Shown: positions 9,586 through 21,694 of the stretch, piece by piece
Layout: each line of letters begins with the position of its first letter
Numbering within the stretch: position 1 is the stretch's first letter
Assembly (NCBI GenBank): GCA_030847615.1
Contig: JAUMIR010000004.1
Coordinates: 273,133,501 to 273,197,500 of the forward strand
Source of the DNA: Gambelia wislizenii
Taxonomy: Eukaryota; Chordata; Lepidosauria; Squamata; Crotaphytidae
Length of the DNA: 64,000 nt
Direction of reading: 5' to 3'
The notes under the pieces: generated by a model
The model's input: the letters and a program-made list of their open reading frames with translations, nothing else
Databases searched by the model: none
What the model was told of the DNA's origin: nothing
Made by a program: the position numbers and the translations under genes

Positions 9586-11834
9586 GCCTAAAGGAATTAA
9601 ATTGATTGAACTGATTTAAGGAGCAGGGAGATAGATCTTGATTGATCATTAAGATCAGCTTTTTAACAATTCTTTCTCCCTTGAGGTCTTGAAGAAGAAA
9701 TTGAAAAGCCATCTATGAGGAATGCTTTTACTTTGAATTAGTTGCACTAGTAATTAGATAGTTGACAATTACCCTTCCAATCTCTGTGGTTCTGTGAAAC
9801 ATTAGTGTACTCAGAAACACAACAAATCATACTAGTTAGTTATTAAGAGGCCTCATGCGGAGACTATGGGAAAATGCTTTCATTTGAGGGGACTCTTCTA
9901 CAGCAGTGATTTTAAAACTGAAGAATTATGGGTTTTTTGGAGACTGATTAGTGGTTCCTTAATGAAAAGATTAATAATAGTGGACAAACCACTTTGATAG
10001 ACAGCTTGTCTTCTATGACTGATCTTTGAAGTACAGATTTGAAGAGAGACAGGTATGTTGGAAAACACACACACACAAAATTAGTTCCTATATATAGGAT
10101 GACTGAGAAACTAAGTAGGCATGGCCAGTGCCTCATAAATTAAGCGTATGACCTGAAATACATAGATGTTAATCTGCAGTATGCTAGTATTCTGAGACAC
10201 ATGTGCAGGTATTCTTTTGAAGATAAGCTGAAAACTTAATGAAAAGATAGAAAATTCGCAAACCAGTGGTATAGACTGAATACAGAAGCATTTTCATAGC
10301 CTCCCATGTAGGAGACTGTAACCCTTGAATTGATTTCCCCTTCTTGAGAATCTTGTGGCACTGGAATAAAAAAAAATGCTTTGGTTGTTTTTCAAATTTG
10401 TCACTGCACCCAGAGAAAATTACAAGACAGAAAGAGAAAATCTTACCTTTAAGCATTTGACTTTGAAAGATGTCATGATTAACCAATATTTTGTGAGATA
10501 CTGTTGCATCTCTGCAGTATCAGTCTAAGTTAGTTAGTTAGTTATACCCCACTCTTCAGTCCCAAGGCTATCAGAGTGGCTTACAAATTGTTTTAAGCAA
10601 TAGCTATTTACACATCTACACTAAACAGTTTCCAATGCGTAATTATTCTTAACTAACAAGGATTTATTCTGAGGCTTTGTATTTCATTGCAGATATATAC
10701 CATGTCGATACCTAATTAATTAAATATATGCTGCTGTTCTATTCTGTAAAGTGGCTAGCAAACCAAATGTTTTTTTAGAAAAAGAATAAAGCAAAGATCA
10801 TAAAATGAAAAAGTCATCATAACACTGGGCCAGAAAGATTACATATTTATGACTTGATTTAGGAGCTGACTTGAGTGCCTTCATTCTGTTATGAATAAAT
10901 AAAGACAAAACTCCTTCCTCTAGGCCAGGCTCCTGCCCTGTCCCAAATCTGGTACACATCTGTCACAACATTATGTAAAATTAGGCTTCTGTGAAGGCTG
11001 ACTTCTTTAAAAGCTTGTGAAATGGTCAGATTTCAAAGGAAGCCTTTTTTTTTCCTTTAGAGGAAAAAATCTAGAGGAGAAAAATCCCACAGATGTAGGT
11101 AGAAATGTTATTATTTTTATATATTTTCTAACTTTTAAAACTATAGTGAGTTGCTACCGTAGTTAATTAATTACTGTTTGACAACAGAGATATATATGCC
11201 ATAACTCAACAACAGTGATGGCAACCAAACTTTTTTGTAGCATCATGATGTCTTCTGACAGAAAGTTCAAGAATAGGAGTTCCTTCATCAACATGGTAGT
11301 AGAATCTCATAGAATATCATGTCATGTGTAAAAGACATAAGACCAAATTATCATAACTGATACTGACACAGAATAGAAGGAAAAATAGACCACTTGGTTG
11401 TTTAAATCCATGCAGGGTAACCCCAGCAGATCAGTAAATATGACTCTTCCCTTCATTATTGTTGAAAAAGTGCTATACTCCTTACACTCTAGCTGTAGTG
11501 GCTGAAATTTTCACCAACATTGCTCTGTATCATTGTTTTTGCAAAATAACATTGATCGGCTTGAGGAATAAGCCATTCAAAATACTAGGAATAGATTTAA
11601 AACTGCTTGGAAGTTGTCATCCACATATCTCAATTTAAGATTAGCAAAAATCACAGATGACATCAGTATACAGATTAAGAGAATATATTGATGATACATA
11701 GCTAAAATGCTTGCATTGAAATTTGCTGTCTGCCTGTTAGTTATATCCATTGCCATGTTTTAAAACTGGCCTTTTGACTTTCATGTAATAGGTGTGTATT
11801 CTTTGACCAGTCAATTGGCTAGTCTTAAATTATT
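9586..11834. other. AT-rich intron-like stretch
   Basis: No exon recognised. The only repeat seen is the LINE-tail fragment at 10525-10608. Confidence 0.45.
10525..10608 (-). repeat. LINE 3'-end fragment
   Basis: The reverse complement reads GCTATTGCTTAAAACAATTT, GTAAGCCACTCTGATAGCC and AAGAGTGGGGTATAA, ending in a GTTA-type repeat. It is the same sequence as 43860-43975 on the other strand, so both are copies of one LINE/SINE 3' end. Confidence 0.6.
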
Positions 11835-11965
11835 ATTACTATCTTTTATTTCTATAGTGCCATCAATGTACATGGCACTTTACAAGAAAAAGAACAACAA
11901 AACAGTTCCCTGCCCTCAAGCTTACAATCTAATGAAGACATTATACAAAAGGAAAGGGGATGGTA
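11835..11965 (-). repeat. Interspersed repeat fragment (LINE-tail-like)
   Basis: The phrases GCCATCAATGTACATGGCAC and TTCCCTGCCCTCAAGCTTAC with a TATTATTA start resemble a dispersed squamate repeat, reversed. No coding sequence. Family not assigned. Confidence 0.4.
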
Positions 11966-11994
11966 GTAGGGGAAGGGATTAAGTCTAGTATTCT

Positions 11995-12122
11995 GTCCTC
12001 TCTCTCCTTGGCCAGGGCAATGGTAGTTGGGATGGAGGGAGGGCCGTTCTGCTTCTGGGCCGAGACAAGATGGAGCTCTGCCTGCCTTTCCTTCTCTCCC
12101 TCCTTGGCCAGGGCAATGGCAA
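11995..12122. repeat. Direct duplication containing CTCCTTGGCCAGGGCAATGG
   Basis: The segment TCCTTGGCCAGGGCAATGG occurs at about 12006 and again at about 12101, with unrelated sequence between. It may have arisen by local duplication. Confidence 0.6.
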
Positions 12123-12332
12123 TATATAGCAATAGCATATATATTTCTATAATGGTTAACAGTGGAAAGCACTGCCTAAGCAGTTTACAATGTGTTAGCT
12201 CATTGCCCCCAACAAGCTGGGTATTCATTTTACCAACCTATGGAAGGCTGAGTCAACTTGGAGCCTGCAGGATCGAACTCAAAACGCTGTGGCTACAGTA
12301 CGGGCATTTAACTACTGTGTCACAAGGGCTCT
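12115..12332 (-). mobile_element. tRNA-derived SINE of a second squamate family
   Basis: On the minus strand the head reads TGACACAGTAGTTAAATGC, and a B-box-like GAGTTCGATCC follows. The body has GACTCAGCCTTCCATAGG and TTGTTGGGGGCAATGAG, and the tail has TAAACTGCTTAGGCAG and a GCTATTGCTAT repeat. This layout (tRNA-like head, LINE-like tail) is typical of a SINE and differs from the Sauria tail above. Confidence 0.65.
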
Positions 12333-13862
12333 TGTATATTTATATTACATTCTTAATACCGTGCTTCTGGGAGGTGCATATAAATTTTGTTTTATGGAAA
12401 AGTAATTGATAAATAATATCAGTTCACTATATACATTATGTTTTCAAGAACAAGAAAAACACTTTTCTGGTATGATATGACAGTATAAAAAATTTTCAAA
12501 ATGTTATTTAAATACAGTATTAATTTGTATTTAATTTTTGTATATGAAATTGTCCTCAGAGTAATTACATGCCACTCTTTTCATCATTAGAACCCATTAT
12601 CCATTGGTGCTCATCTACATCTGTTACAAAGTCACTGAAAAGCTTGTTTGTTACTTTCAATGAATGTAATAGAGGATAATCGTCCTAATATACTAAGGAC
12701 TCAAAATAGAAATATGCATTGTCGGTTTTCCACATGAGTGTTGCTTGAGAAGTACAAATTACCATACAACGTGAGAGCTAACTTTAGTCTGACATGAACA
12801 GGCTGTTGAGTGCTTCTGGTGATGATAAATTGAAAATGAATGTGAACTGCCATTGACAAATATCATGATTTGTAAACATTTATAGAAGTGGGGATCAGTG
12901 TAATGCATCTTCTACATGGTTGCACTATACTGCAATGAGTATTGCAATCCTGTGGAAATGCACAAATGACATTGGGTCTCACCCTGGCACAGCTACCAGT
13001 GAGGTGGCTCAGAGATGGTGACATGAGGGAGTGATAGGTGTGCCATCTGTCTCCATTGATATCTGAATGTTGAGGGGAGCAAATTTTCAGCCAGCACAGT
13101 CAGATTGGAGCAGCAACCCCCAAGCATGGCTGGAGTTCCAGGGAAGAGAGGAAGGGTGAAGATACTGAAGGATGAGGAAGGGGAGTGGCCAGCTTCCCAA
13201 TGTTTTGGGAGAATCATGAATGGGGACCTCTGGAGAAGAACCAGTGGGCTGGCCTTGGAAGGCCATGAAGCTATGCCAGAAGAGGAAGAAAGAAAGGGGC
13301 TTACATCCACTAACCTGAGCCCCTAGAAAGATCAGAGCCCCAATCTAATTTACTAGTCTCATGAGCTATATAAAAAGAATGCTTTATCTGCAAGAGGAAG
13401 TGTTGTTCATGGAAAAACATAACCTGTATGTCCCCAGGCCTGAAGATACTTATCTGTATGACCAGAACCTGAGGAGCTTTATAGGTCAGATGTAGACAGG
13501 GAGTGGATGGGAGGTATCTATCTACCTGTATACCCTTGAGCTGAAAGCATTTTTCCATGTGACATGAAATCACTGTGAATAAACAGCTGTTGTTCACCTA
13601 CAGTTTGGGTGCTGTTTGTTTTCTGACAGGTGATACTTGAATCTTCCAGATTTGAGATCCTTCTCTCAGGAAGTGAAATTCTCATAATGACAAATCTTTG
13701 TTAGGATAATGTTTTGCATATTTAAGTGCTGTGCGTGTGTTGTTAGGATTAATTGTGTCAGTGTTTTTCATCTGTTCTGGTTTCTTAGTCTTTGGTTGAC
13801 GTAGGATGTTTGTAAGGGATCCTAATCACTGAATAGAATCCCGTTGCACTAGATACAATACA
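12333..13862. other. Intron-like stretch, nothing recognised
   Basis: The slightly GC-richer block at 12990-13330 has overlapping short frames on both strands with no recognisable domain. Confidence 0.4.
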
Positions 13863-13985
13863 GGGGTAGAAATTATACAGCCTCTAAATATTGTTGGACT
13901 GCATTTCACAGCATTCCTCAACATTGGCTATATCAGCTAGGGCTGCAGTCATTCTCAATCCAACAACATTTATAGGGTGACATGA
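13863..13985. repeat. Degenerate palindromic short DNA transposon
   Basis: The arms ATTGTTGGACTGCATTTCA and CAATCCAACAACATTTATA pair imperfectly, as in the family at 18973-19110. Confidence 0.45.
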
Positions 13986-14104
13986 CCCCATCCTGACATA
14001 GTTGATACCTACAGATCATAGAAGGGTGACAACCCCCCCCGCAGATATTCAGTCTGCCTTCATATATAGTTGGACAATAGGCAAATGCTATTAAAACATA
14101 TGCT

Positions 14105-14352
14105 TTTTATGACTAAAGTGAGACTGTTGTACCTTGGACACATCATGAGACAACATGACCTATCAAAAATACAGTAATGTTTGGTAAATTGGAAGGCAAA
14201 ACAAAAAGAGGGAGACTTTATTATAGATGGATTGACTCAATGAAGGAAGCCGTAGCAAGATCTGAGCAATGCTGTTGGTGACTACTACTCTTAGAGGTCT
14301 CTCATTCCTACACCATGAGTTGAAGCCAACTTGATGGCACATAACAACAAAT
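14105..14352 (+). mobile_element. BovB (RTE) LINE 3'-end fragment
   Basis: The start reads LGHIMRQHDL in one frame, matching the final part of the RTE/BovB ORF2 protein (usual text LGHIMR). It then follows the BovB 3' end: GGTAAATTGGAAGGCAAAAC, GATGGATTGACTCAATG, GAGGTCTCTCATTCCTACAC, GAGTTGAAGCCAACTTGATG, GCACATAACAACAA. Frames are broken. The Sauria SINE tail in this window resembles the same 3' end, which fits the view that those SINEs borrow BovB machinery. Confidence 0.75.
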
Positions 14353-15598
14353 AGTTTCAATTGCCTTTTCTCCATTCATTTCCTTGGGAAGAATTAGTTT
14401 ATGCCTTCAGCTACATCAAGTGTTTTATCTTGCATGTGCTTTGCTTTTCTGCCTCCCATCCTTTCCTTGGTAGGCTTTCTTGCAGGACAGGTCAGGCTTG
14501 GTGTAGTTTTCTGCTTTGGTACAGTGATCTTTCAGTATCTTTCAGTTTCATACATTCCTAACTTGGTTACATTGACAGTCTGCTGTATTGTAACATTACT
14601 TCTCTTCATGTTTTTCATCAGGCAGCTGTACTTCTGACTATATTTCCACTGACACTCTATGGAGATATCCAGTATGCTGCTGAATATCATTTATTGTAAA
14701 ATCCCTTGGGACATATGCTGTGAAAGAGAGGAGGAAATAACTTGTATGGTGTGTTAATTGGAATGTTTTTAGTATATTGAAATGGGTCACAGAACAAAAA
14801 AAAAATACATTTAATATTTATTTGTTTTATTTAAAGTGCCTTTACCCTCCTCTTCAGCCAAAAGACAGAATAGCTCATGAAAATCAGAAATAATGAAAAA
14901 TAACTTTTGAATATTCTGGTAATGTAGCAATGAATTCAATTTTGTTTAGCAAGGCTGGATATGGTAGTTGCTGGGGTAAACCATTAGATCTACTTGTGTT
15001 AGTTTTGTGACCCTGGAGTAAATTTTATGTTTTCTGGATACATAGTTTGGTATCTTGTCTTGCCCAGACTCTCTTAGTGCTGGATAAGGGTGTGGATTTA
15101 CAGGAGTGCCTTAAAGCAAAGTGTGGGCAAAACCTGTTAGAGAGACAGCTTGGTGGAGAGAATCAGGACATGATCTTTTCAGGATTAGTTTCCATTTCTT
15201 GTAGAACATTGTCCTGAGTAATACAAATCTACATCCAAAAATGTCTCCAGACTTCAAAAGGATGACATTGCAAAGAGACACCTTTTGCAGTCTCAGATTT
15301 TTTGCTTACATGTTAAGGAACATTGATTTCAAGATAACAAGTTATAGCTCTGTTTTGTTCTTTTAATACCGAGTTAGATTTCAGGGGAACTGTTTCTGCC
15401 ACTGAGGAACCTACATACGGTATATGTTCCTTTTCATCTGCAGTGTATTGTGATCAGTAGAATCTTCCAGAGCCAGAATGTCTGTACTTGGAATGTTTGC
15501 CATCCAGTGGCAATTATCTTTAGATCACAGTAGCATAGGATTCTTGTAACTCTTAAGGTGATGAACTTCATGAGAGGGTGTGAAATCTTTAGGGTGGC
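14353..15598. other. Intron-like stretch, nothing recognised
   Basis: AT-rich, only short open frames, no repeat family recognised. Confidence 0.4.
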
Positions 15599-16204
15599 TT
15601 AGATCTTGTCTATACAATCAAAATAATCCAAACAGCATACGAACATATGGTGATCTGTTCATACGGACATGTGCATAAATACATGTCATTTGGAAGGGGG
15701 GCAGCCAAATCCACCGCAGAGTCCATGTGCGTTGTGTCCGGGGTGTCGTCTGGATTTTTTTAAAAAAACCTCTGTATGACATGTAAATGTGTGATCATTT
15801 GAACACTTGCATTCGCACAGATACAAACAAGCAGTGTAATCTGATTGGCTGGACAAGCATGGGAGCAGGACTAGCAAACAGGGAAAGCACCTGTAGCTGC
15901 CATGTTAGATTTTCGGCTGAGCGGGGGTCCAGTAAGTCAATAAAACGGTGATCTTGTACTTTTTTCCTTTTTCTTTTTTGTAAATACAAAGTATCACTTG
16001 TGCGCACCATGGGAAACTGATTTTTTAAAAATTTGGCAGTGGCCGATTTAAAACCACGAGTAAATCACTCACGGCTGCCATCTTGGCTAGAGGATCATGT
16101 GGCATTTAGGGGGGCTCTTTTGACCCTGAAGACAGGTCGCATCATTGCAAATGCCTGTTTTTTCAGATGTGTTCGTATTTCCCCCCTTGTATAGATAAGA
16201 CATT
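15599..16204 (+). mobile_element. About 600-bp MITE, copy A
   Basis: The left end has CTTGTCTATACAA and the right end TTGTATAGATAAG, an imperfect terminal inverted repeat. Internal markers are TGGCTGGACAAGCATGGGAG, CACTTGTGCGCACCATGGG, GCTGCCATCTTGGCTAG and GAAGACAGGTCGCA. The same markers in the same order occur in copy B (31361-32007); copies C and D (53104-53724, 54664-55323) carry the related block in the opposite orientation. It has no coding capacity. Target duplication not resolved. Confidence 0.7.
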
Positions 16205-16755
16205 ATTCTTCAATGTGGATCCCTTTGTGTTCTTACATCATTTTCTAAAAAAAATGCACAAAATCTTAATTTAATGGCGTTCATGTAGATTTAAAGGAGA
16301 GCTTTGGATAGATGAGAGGAATGTGAGATTAAGTATGTACAGAAGTAATTGATATATAAATGAATGACAACAAGAATGGCTTTGGATCTAACCTTCAAAA
16401 TGCAAAGTACTGTATAACTAATCTGATTATGTTATGGCTGACTGGCACTGTGTGAACTGTGTCTGTTACACAGGTGTCTACTGCTTTTTTCTGACCTAGT
16501 TTCTCTCTTAAGAGGAAGAATGAAATGATGCTTCATAGTATAGTAAGTGGGTATAGTAAGTATTGTAAATAAGTATAGCATAGTAAGAGGGTTTTTAATG
16601 TCAAATTTACAGAATATAGGAAACATCCTAATAATGGTTAAGTTTTTTTAAAAAGGTCACAGGCAGGTCTATTTGTTCTGTTTAAGAATTTGTTAATAAA
16701 AACATGGACTGGATCCAGATAAAGTTTGCCATTTGTTAGTCGCTGAGAAAGCAAT
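16205..16755. other. AT-rich stretch, nothing recognised
   Basis: A local GTATAGTAAG-type repetition lies near 16535-16595. No gene or repeat family recognised. Confidence 0.4.
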
Positions 16756-16761
16756 GGGGCA

Positions 16762-16811
<50 letters not shown>

Positions 16812-17080
16812 CTTCTCTTCGCAAACAAAGATTCAGGAAGGACACATCCTGCGCTTCCTGCAAGCGCGCTGAATTGCTGAGAAAAGGGGGAACTGCCATC
16901 AGATCTCCGAGATGCAGTCATCATCACCCTGTACAAGAAAAAAGGAGCAAAATCTGATTGCTCAAACTATCGAGGCATAACACTGTCCTCTTTTGCTGGA
17001 AAAATCCTTGCAAGGATACTCCTGAACAGATTAGTTCCTGCCATTGCAGAAGAACTTCTTCCTGAAAAAAGGGGCAAATT
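16756..17080 (-). mobile_element. LINE insertion with inverted 5' part and exact 10-bp target duplication
   Basis: GGGGCAAATT occurs at 16756-16765 and again at 17071-17080, flanking the insertion exactly. The left part (16766-16885) is the LINE 3' end on the minus strand: a (CT)n tract, then CTTCTCTTCGCAAAC, AGATTCAGGAAGGACAC and CTGCAAGCGCGCTGA, the same as at 61075-61155. The right part (about 16886-17070) is upstream reverse transcriptase sequence on the plus strand: one frame reads SDCSNYRGITLSSFAGKILA then RILLNRLVPAIAEELLPE. The 5' segment inverted against the 3' segment, within one duplication, is the classic outcome of twin priming. The CT tract has probably expanded after insertion. 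Confidence 0.85.
16766..16809. repeat. (CT)n microsatellite at the LINE tail
   Basis: An uninterrupted CT run of about 21 units lies exactly where the LINE tail carries a short GA-rich motif on the other strand, so it grew from the tail of the inserted LINE. Confidence 0.85.
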
Positions 17081-18972
17081 AGTCATCTCTAGATTAAGTT
17101 CCCCTGATACCGATGGGACTAAAGCATGTCTCCCTTCGTCTTGATCCAGCCCCGTTGTGTGTTTGCAGTTTCCAATATGGGTGTTACACAGCTTGAGTTT
17201 TCATTCAGTCAGCTAAAACCATATGTAGTCTGTTAAGTGAAAGCAATGAACTTTGATATATATCTGTACAATTATCAGTATTATTCCCAATACACACTCC
17301 ATTCAGTGTATACATTTTATTGCCATTGATATCCCACATGGGACTAATTGTGTATGCATTTACCTATGCATACTGTCCACACTTCTTCTCCCTTTTACTT
17401 TTGATGATTCAAAACTGAAAACAAACTTGTCTCTAAGGGCTAATAATGAAATCACTGATGTAATCTTATACATTTTGCTGTATTGCAGCAAAAATCTGCA
17501 TTGGTAAAAAGCCTTTGGAATAAATATTAATTCCATTTAAAGTATTCCTTTTCTTAACATGCCTGTTTGCGGCTTTGTATAACCATAGGACACTTTGCTA
17601 ACCTAATGTGACATTTTTAAAAATTGATTTTAATCAAGCAAGTAGGTGTCATTTCATCTGTTTCCTCCTGCCCACAGTAAAACGTAACCTGCAGTATTTG
17701 TATAAACTGTCTTTGTTTTTACGCTTGATCTATGAAATTGTGCAACTCCTTTGGGAGAAAACCCTCCTCTTAGGAAAAGTCTGTTATGTTTTAGGCCAAC
17801 AGTGACAAAAATTAATAACTGGTGACAGAGTATTCATTAGTTCTATAGACCTACTCTTTTTGCCAAGTTTTTCCCCCCAGCTTTTGCAATTTTTCAACAG
17901 TTTGGTGAATAAAAAACACATGCTTTAAAGAAATTAGATTAAACAAACTTTTTGTTCATTTCTCTTCAATGTGAAACCTAATGTGAAATTGGAGAAGATC
18001 AAAGAATGTCATGTACAGAAGTTAGCAGTTACTCTGAATATAAAGGGATTGTTGCATTGTGAGATCAACAGCTTTTAACATGCTTTCTTTCATCTCAACA
18101 TAAGGCAGATATTCCTTATTTAGTATATACCTGGTTGCAGTTGTGAAGGTGCAAAAATAAATGCATTTAATATAAGCAGTTTTTATTAAGGGATTTGGAA
18201 TCCTACAACACTTTATTCTTGCATAAATCTTTCCTATTTTTTAATGTCTACTTTAAAATTTACCGTAGTTTCTATCTCCTATTATTATAGTCACTGCTTT
18301 AACTAATGACAAGCTGCTACTACCATGGACAGAGGTGGCTCTGTCGATCCTCTTCATATATATTTGGCTGATCCTGGGTGTTTGCAATGGCATGGTAAAG
18401 TTCAATGGCCATTCTTTATAAGCCATAGACTACATCTAGTGCTTCCCACCAACCAGTGAAATGAAAGCCACTGGTGCAACTGTTTCATCCTCCCCACTGC
18501 ATACCCTCAAACCTTCTCCAGAGGTTTGAAAGACTCTCCCGAGAAGATTTGGGGATGTGTGTGATACAGGGGTGAGGAGAGATTAGGAAGACCTCTTGCA
18601 TGAGTGCGAGTCCACTTTTGTATCTCTGGATGCATCTAGTGTAAAGATATTGTACCTTCTTTAGCTTCTTCCTCAGCTTGCTACCTGTAGACCTATATTT
18701 TTGATCTAGAAAATTTTACTTGTTTTAAATAGAATTCCACAGAATGAAAAACAAACATTTATCAAAGAATTTTCTTTTGAAGATGAAATTTGCTGTCCTA
18801 AGTTGTGAAACAGATTGCAGAACATGTCATTTTATGAAGTATTTGTGGTGATGCTATGTGTATGTGTGCACTCCATGAGATAACTATTTGTTAAAATAAT
18901 GTACCCTATTTGAGTAATTTGAGAAGCTTCTTGTGACATGTACAGTATATTGTAAATTATTACCCTTAAATC
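17081..18972. other. Intron-like AT-rich stretch
   Basis: No exon and no repeat family recognised. The segment at 18330-18630 is somewhat GC-richer without an open frame of note. Confidence 0.4.
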
Positions 18973-19110
18973 AGGAATGGCAATTATGCAGCTCTCCAGG
19001 TGGTGCAGGACTGCAGCTTTCAGCATCCTTTACCATCAGCTGTGCTGGCTAAGGCTGCTGGGACTTGCAATCAACAACATCTGGAGGCTTGCATGATTCC
19101 CACCCCAGCC
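18973..19110. mobile_element. Palindromic short DNA transposon (CCAGATGTTGTT family)
   Basis: The left arm has CAGCTCTCCAGGTGGTGCAG and the right arm CAACAACATCTGGAGGC, near reverse complements. The centre reads TGTGCTGGCTAAGGCTGCTG, similar to the centre of this family as I know it in lizard DNA. About 135 bp, no coding capacity. Confidence 0.6.
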
Positions 19111-20662
19111 TTAGATCAAAATCTTTGGGTTAGAGTGTGGCCCTTTGAATGAATTCCTGAAGCATTACCTGAATACTTGAAATTATTTTCTTTTTGAGAA
19201 ATTAGTACAGTACATGGGCTAATCATCAAAAATTATTACAAAGGACTCATAGCTGGATACTTGCTGTTGCTGAGAACAACATTCCTTGTATGATTTCAAA
19301 AGAAAAAGAATAGATTTTTTAAAAAAAATATCAATCTGTCTTTTAAAAAGACATTTATAAAATGATTACATAGATGTGTTTCTTTGTTGTATAGATTTTC
19401 CAGAAAACTTGAACAAGAAATTTTTGTAATGTGCCAAATTGATAGGTATCTAGTTTGGCATGTTTGATTTAATTTAAATAAACAAAATTAATATGGCACT
19501 TGGTGTTAATTTTTCATGAAGCATTAAAGTTTTGAACATTCTTTTTCCCCAGTTGCCACTACATGTTGAATTGAAATATTTGATTTGCATAAAAAATACT
19601 TATAAAACACATGCACTATAAACATAAACAGACTTACAAGGAAGTTTGATAAAACACAGTGGGATGTATTTTTCAATAAGCATCCATATTACACATTAGT
19701 GTGGCTTAATTTTTATCTTAATACAAATATGAAGCTTTGTTTGGAATACTGGAACATTTCAAGATTCAGCAAGAGAACAGCACACTTTCCCCTTAAATTG
19801 TTTAAACTTGAGGGAGGCAACTTCTGATTGTGGTGGCAATAGATCTTCATTGCCCTTCCTTGACCCCACCAGGAATAACACTGTTCAGCCACTGTTATGC
19901 TCACATAATACCTTGCAATTTCACTTTAATATAAGATGTATGAGAGCTCATCCTTAAATATAGGGTGCCAGTAAGGTAGAAATGTTGCTGCTGAAATTTC
20001 TTAACCCTTCAGTGGGAGCGCCAAGAAGAAAGAGGGAGGGGCTTATGTTGCTAGCTCCTTGTTTAAATGTGTGTGCGTTTTTGAAATAGTAACATTGGAG
20101 ACTGTTGAGTATAAAGTGCAATTCTATACATGTCTGTTTAGAAGAATGGTCCTCTGAGTTCATTGGAGCTTGCTCCCAGGTCAGTGTGTATAGCCTTGCA
20201 GCTTAATCCAAGATACCGAAAAAGGTATACATAAAAGACATAATAACACATACTTTGGAGGAATAATCACCTTAGAATAGCCCCACATAAACCCCCAACA
20301 ATAGTTTGGGGGTTGATCATTTTAAAAACATTTATTTTCAGCTGTGAAACCGTTCAGTTCAGAATGCTTTGTATTAGTTTATTTTATTACTAATCCATTT
20401 TTATGAAGTGGTGTGTTTTTAGAAATGGAAAAACTTCAGAAAAACATAGTTTGAATTTTTACATTATTGGAAACTTTCTGTTCTGTATCACTGATGGAAC
20501 CTCAAGATAGATTTGAATGGAAAACTGAGAAGCAGTTATTTCTGGAGTACATTGGTGGTAACTAAAGAAAATTTCATGGGTCTAGTAGGATGTTTTTCAT
20601 ATGTGTTAAATTTTGGGTCACTTTTCTCAGTGAAGGCATTTCTTGTCAGATTCTCTATTTTT
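19111..20662. other. Intron-like AT-rich stretch
   Basis: Nothing recognised apart from short A/T homopolymers. Confidence 0.4.
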
Positions 20663-20745
20663 GGTACAGGTATACCTCAGTTAATGAAGCAGATGTGTTC
20701 CTGGGCATTACCCATGTAACATAATATTTGGTACCAGGGCAAAAA
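20663..20745 (+). repeat. Possible fragment of a mariner/Tigger-type element
   Basis: TACAGGTATACCTCAGTTAA resembles the terminal repeat of a Tc1/mariner-related element. The other end was not found. It lies just left of the complete pogo-like MITE. Confidence 0.35.
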
Positions 20746-20790
20746 TAGCATGGAAAGAATAGGGATAGTTTCCTTCATCCCAGAAAACAG

Positions 20791-20988
20791 TACAGTTCTC
20801 CCTCCACATTCATGGATTTGGCATTCACAGTTTTAAGTATTTGCGGCTTGAAAATATTCTTTAAAAAATAATAATCCAAAAAGCAAACCTTGATTTTGCC
20901 ATCTTATATAAGGGACACCATTTTGCTATGCCATTGCATATCATGGGACTTGAGTATTCACGGATTTGGGTAGTCAGGGACAACTGTA
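20791..20988 (-). mobile_element. Pogo/Tigger-like MITE flanked by TA
   Basis: The element spans 20793-20986 between TA dinucleotides at 20791-20792 and 20987-20988. The ends are CAGTTCTCCCTCCAC and, reversed, CAGTTGTCCCTGAC. The interior shares AAGGGACACCATTTTGC-type text with 43351-43568 in opposite orientation. A TA target duplication and a CAGTTGTCCCT terminus fit the Tc1/mariner superfamily, pogo group. Non-coding. Confidence 0.75.
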
Positions 20989-21214
20989 GTTCAACACATT
21001 TCAGCAAACTAACGATCTGCACATGTGAAATGAAACAACCAGATCAGGTAAGCCTTACATGAGTAAAGAAACATTTTGAATCTTAAAGTTGGCTGTCAGC
21101 TGTTTGTCCTGTCTACAGCATCCTGGTAGTCCTCACACAAAGCCCCTTTGACATGCATATTGGTCTTGATCTGTTTCAGCTATATAAATGGTAGTTTTGC
21201 TATTCTAATTTTTT

Positions 21215-21285
21215 ACTGTTGTAAGCCGACCCGATTGTTCGCAGAGGGGCGGGATATAAATAAATTTTATTATTATTTTTACTAA
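21215..21285 (+). repeat. L2-type LINE 3' end
   Basis: TTGTAAGCCGACCCGATTG followed by GGGGCGGGATATAAATAAA and a TTATT run is the usual 3' end of squamate L2 elements. Only the last 70 bases are present. Confidence 0.6.
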
Positions 21286-21469
21286 TCATTAGAATGAAAA
21301 TGTGCCTTATAGTTTACGATACCACTATAATTTATGGCAAGACATAATGACTTAACTTCATGCAAATATATGTATAGTCCAGTTGACATGTGCTTCGAGG
21401 AAGGAGTTTTACTATATCAAATGAGGTCCATAAACATTTAATGTTGCACCAGTTTATATTGCATGCTGT

Positions 21470-21694
21470 GGTGGTGGTGGTTTTGTATCTTCAAGTCATA
21501 TCTGACTTATGGTGACCCTAAGGTGTATCTATCATGATGTTTTTGCGGGCAGTATTTTGTTCAGAGATCATTTGCCAGTGTCTTCCTCTGAAGATGAGAG
21601 AGTGTGACTTGCCCAAGATCACCAAGTCAGTTTCAATGACAGAGCATGGATTCAAACCCTGATTTTCCAAAGTCCTATTTCAACACTCAACACT
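21470..21694 (-). mobile_element. Sauria-type tRNA-derived SINE
   Basis: Same layout as 5012-5242 on the same strand: a tail with GACTTATGGTGACCCTAAGG, a body with TGACTTGCCCAAGATCACC and a decayed B-box GATTCAAACCCTG. The A-box half is more decayed than in the other copy. Confidence 0.8.

Noticed and set aside
12960..13330. Overlapping frames of about 100 and 73 codons considered as an exon
   Set aside because: No domain, no plausible splice sites in phase, and similar open length on both strands.
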